Position numbers and translations under genes: made by a program
In this document: positions 4,896 to 6,515 of the stretch, piece after piece
How the letters are laid out: each line of letters begins with the position of its first letter
Position numbering within the stretch: the stretch's first letter is position 1
The notes under the pieces: model-generated
What the model was told of the DNA's origin: nothing
Database searches by the model: none
What the model saw: the letters and a program-made list of their open reading frames with translations, nothing else
Assembly: GCA_031401815.1 (NCBI GenBank)
Contig: JANNRW010000358.1
Location: 1-6,515 of the forward strand
Reading direction: 5' to 3'
DNA: 6,515 bases
DNA from: JANNRW01 sp031401815
GTDB lineage: Bacteria > Desulfobacterota > Desulfuromonadia > Geobacterales > DSM-12255

Positions 4896-6029
4896 ATGTC
4901 CGACAGCCGCCCGACAATAGCCGAAATAGATCTTGCCTCCCTGCGCTACAACTACGGACAGATTCGCCGGGCAATTCGACCAGATTGCGGCATTCTGGCT
5001 GTAGTGAAGGCCGATGCCTATGGACACGGTTTCGAATATATTGCAAAAGAGCTGGAGAAGCTGGGGGTGACAGCATACGGAGTCGCCTTTCTGGCTGAAG
5101 GTATCCAGCTCAGAAAGAGCGGTATAGACCGGACAATACTGATTCTCGGAGGCATCTATCCCGGTCAGGAAAAGCAGTGTGTCGGATTCAACCTCTCCAC
5201 CACGGTTTTCGATATAAGCCAGGCCAGAGCCCTGAATCAGGCTGCGGCAAGGCTCTATCGCAAGGCAAAAATCCATGTGAAGATCGATACCGGCATGGGT
5301 CGCCTCGGAATCCCTTTTGCAGATGTCCCGGAGTTTTTTCGGGAGCTTGCTGCCCTGCTTCATCTTGATATTGAAGGGGTGATTTCCCACTTTGCCTCTG
5401 CGGATGAACTCGACCAGTCAGGACGTGACTACACCAGACATCAAACTGAACTCTTTGCCCAGGCAATGGACATTGTTCATGATGCCGGTTTCAACCCCAG
5501 ATACCTTCATATAGCCAACAGCGCTGCTGCCCTTGGTCTGGAATTGCCGGAGTGCAACCTGATCAGACCCGGAATCACCCTGTATGGCGCACTCCCGTCG
5601 CCCGATTTTTCAGGGGTCATGGATTTAAAGCCGGTAATGTCTCTGAAAAGCCGGATCGCCATGCTCAAATGGGTTGAGCCCGGAACCAGCATAAGCTACG
5701 CCCGCAGATATACTGCCAGCGAAAAAACTCTCGTAGCAAGCGTGCCGGTTGGATATGCCGACGGCTACCGCCGCTCCCTGACCAACCGGGCAGAGGCTCT
5801 GGTGCGCGGTCAGCGGGTGCCGGTCATCGGTACGGTCTGCATGGACTGGATCATGATGGATGTAACTGCACTCCCTGAAGTGACTGTTGGCGACGAAGTC
5901 ATCCTTATGGGGTGCGACGGCAAGGGGAACTGCGTCCGGGCTGAAGAGCTTGCAGCCTGGTCAGACACCATCCCTTACGAGCTCTTCTGTGGCATCAGCG
6001 AGCGGGTGCCACGGGTCTATCTGCCATGA
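4896..6029 (+). CDS. alr: Alanine racemase
   Basis: This PLP enzyme interconverts L- and D-alanine and supplies D-alanine for peptidoglycan in the cytoplasm. The 377-residue length is normal. The N-terminal TIM barrel contains VVKADAYGHG (36-45), where K38 is the PLP lysine. DTGMGRLG (131-138) includes the conserved Arg, R136. HFASAD (165-170), HIANSA (205-210) and RPGITLYG (224-231) follow. The C-terminal beta domain contains SYARRYTA (267-274), whose Y268 is the second catalytic base, then VPVGYADGYRR (283-293) and GTVCMDWIMMDVT (312-324). All key residues are present. AAGGAG (4885-4890) stands 5 nt before the ATG. It is divergent from the thi operon; the 171 bp between the aptamer and this start must hold its promoter, but I see no convincing -35/-10 pair. 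The next gene starts inside its stop codon. Confidence 0.97.
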   Translation: MSDSRPTIAEIDLASLRYNYGQIRRAIRPDCGILAVVKADAYGHGFEYIAKELEKLGVTAYGVAFLAEGIQLRKSGIDRTILILGGIYPGQEKQCVGFNLSTTVFDISQARALNQAAARLYRKAKIHVKIDTGMGRLGIPFADVPEFFRELAALLHLDIEGVISHFASADELDQSGRDYTRHQTELFAQAMDIVHDAGFNPRYLHIANSAAALGLELPECNLIRPGITLYGALPSPDFSGVMDLKPVMSLKSRIAMLKWVEPGTSISYARRYTASEKTLVASVPVGYADGYRRSLTNRAEALVRGQRVPVIGTVCMDWIMMDVTALPEVTVGDEVILMGCDGKGNCVRAEELAAWSDTIPYELFCGISERVPRVYLP

Positions 6030-6515
6030 ACAGCCTGATTGGCGAGCGCCCTTCGATATTTCCCACTCTGTTTCCGTATCTTCTGCTCACAGTCGTTGTC
6101 CTTGCGGTTTATGCAAATACCCTTGCCGGGGGCTTTGTCTGGGATGACAATCTCTTTTCAGCCAACCAGGTCTACTGGCAGTACGATCTTCGCACCATCT
6201 TCCTCTCTCTGGCCAACGGCCTTGAATACCAGCCGGTGAGGGATCTCTCCTTCCTCTTCGACATTGCACTCTGGGGTGATCGCCCGTTCGGCTTTCACCT
6301 GACAAATCTGCTGCTCTTTACCGCTATCGTGCTGCTGGTCTATCGAATTGCCCGCGAGCTTCATGCCCTCTGCTCCCCGGTAGCAGCCCCTGAAAGCCGG
6401 GCACTGTTTGTCCCGCTCATGACTGCTCTCTTTTTTGCCATGCACCCGACTAGAAGTGAAGTGGTAGCCTGGATAACCCAGCGCAATACACTCCTTGCAA
6501 CCCTTTTTTGCCTTA
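6026..6515 (+). CDS. GT-C-fold / TMTC-like multi-spanning membrane protein, 5' part only
   Basis: The frame opens at ATG 6026, overlapping the alr stop (ATGA), and is open for 163 codons to the window edge. Hydrophobic segments lie near residues 14-31 (first TM helix), 92-109 and 127-139. GGFVWDDN (35-42) gives the Asp pair after the first helix, the spot of the catalytic Asp in GT-C glycosyltransferases. PVRDLSFLFD (70-79), FGFHLTNLLLF (88-98) and AMHPTRSEVVAWITQRN (138-154) match the pattern of the TMTC/DUF1736 group, where PFGFH..N.LLH and HP.HTE.VAWI..R are usual. Such proteins often end in TPR repeats, which would lie outside the window. A glycosyl-transfer role at the membrane is inferred only. 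The four-base overlap implies coupled translation with alr. I see no strong separate ribosome binding site. Confidence 0.75.
   Translation, partial: MNSLIGERPSIFPTLFPYLLLTVVVLAVYANTLAGGFVWDDNLFSANQVYWQYDLRTIFLSLANGLEYQPVRDLSFLFDIALWGDRPFGFHLTNLLLFTAIVLLVYRIARELHALCSPVAAPESRALFVPLMTALFFAMHPTRSEVVAWITQRNTLLATLFCL

Noticed and set aside
4872..5390. 172-codon frame on the minus strand
   Set aside because: It is antisense to alr, whose active-site motifs and RBS are clear; it has no recognisable features.

Overview
This window looks like a chromosomal segment of a Geobacter-type bacterium (Desulfuromonadia, formerly Deltaproteobacteria). That placement rests on a short ThiC, a fused ThiE-ThiD, a tRNA-adjacent toxin-antitoxin/integrase scar and a TMTC-like membrane protein beside alr. 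It is inferred from protein style and was not checked by a search.

Region 1 (1-388) has no convincing gene. It holds a perfect 94-bp inverted repeat around a 55-bp spacer (1-243). An imperfect 24-bp palindrome of the dispersed TTCGACAGGCTCAG type follows (255-311), itself bracketed by a 9-bp inverted repeat.

Region 2 (389-1522) is accessory DNA. It contains the C-terminal remnant of a tyrosine recombinase (389-868) and a compact toxin-first type II toxin-antitoxin operon (913-1522). A 7-bp inverted repeat sits on the operon's probable core promoter. This block lies against the 3' end of a tRNA-Thr(CGT) gene (1602-1676, minus strand), a typical integration target, so it is best read as the decayed end of an integrated element.

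Region 3 (1558-4724, minus strand) is the thiamine locus, in transcription order: TPP riboswitch (4635-4724), intrinsic terminator (4576-4603), thiE-thiD fusion (3117-4565), an 8-bp tandem-repeat spacer, thiC (1733-3034), tRNA-Thr, and a second intrinsic terminator (1558-1594). ThiC makes HMP-P from AIR, the ThiD half phosphorylates it to HMP-PP, and the ThiE half joins HMP-PP to the thiazole phosphate to give thiamine phosphate. TPP binding should close aptamer helix P1, break an antiterminator and let the terminator form just before the thiED ribosome binding site.

Region 4 (4896-6515, plus strand) is divergent from the thi operon. It holds alr (alanine racemase, D-alanine for peptidoglycan), overlapping by ATGA the start of a multi-spanning GT-C/TMTC-like membrane protein that runs off the window.

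Most of the window is recognisable biology. The least explained part is the palindromic stretch at 1-326. I see no clear evidence of a wholly new multi-gene system.
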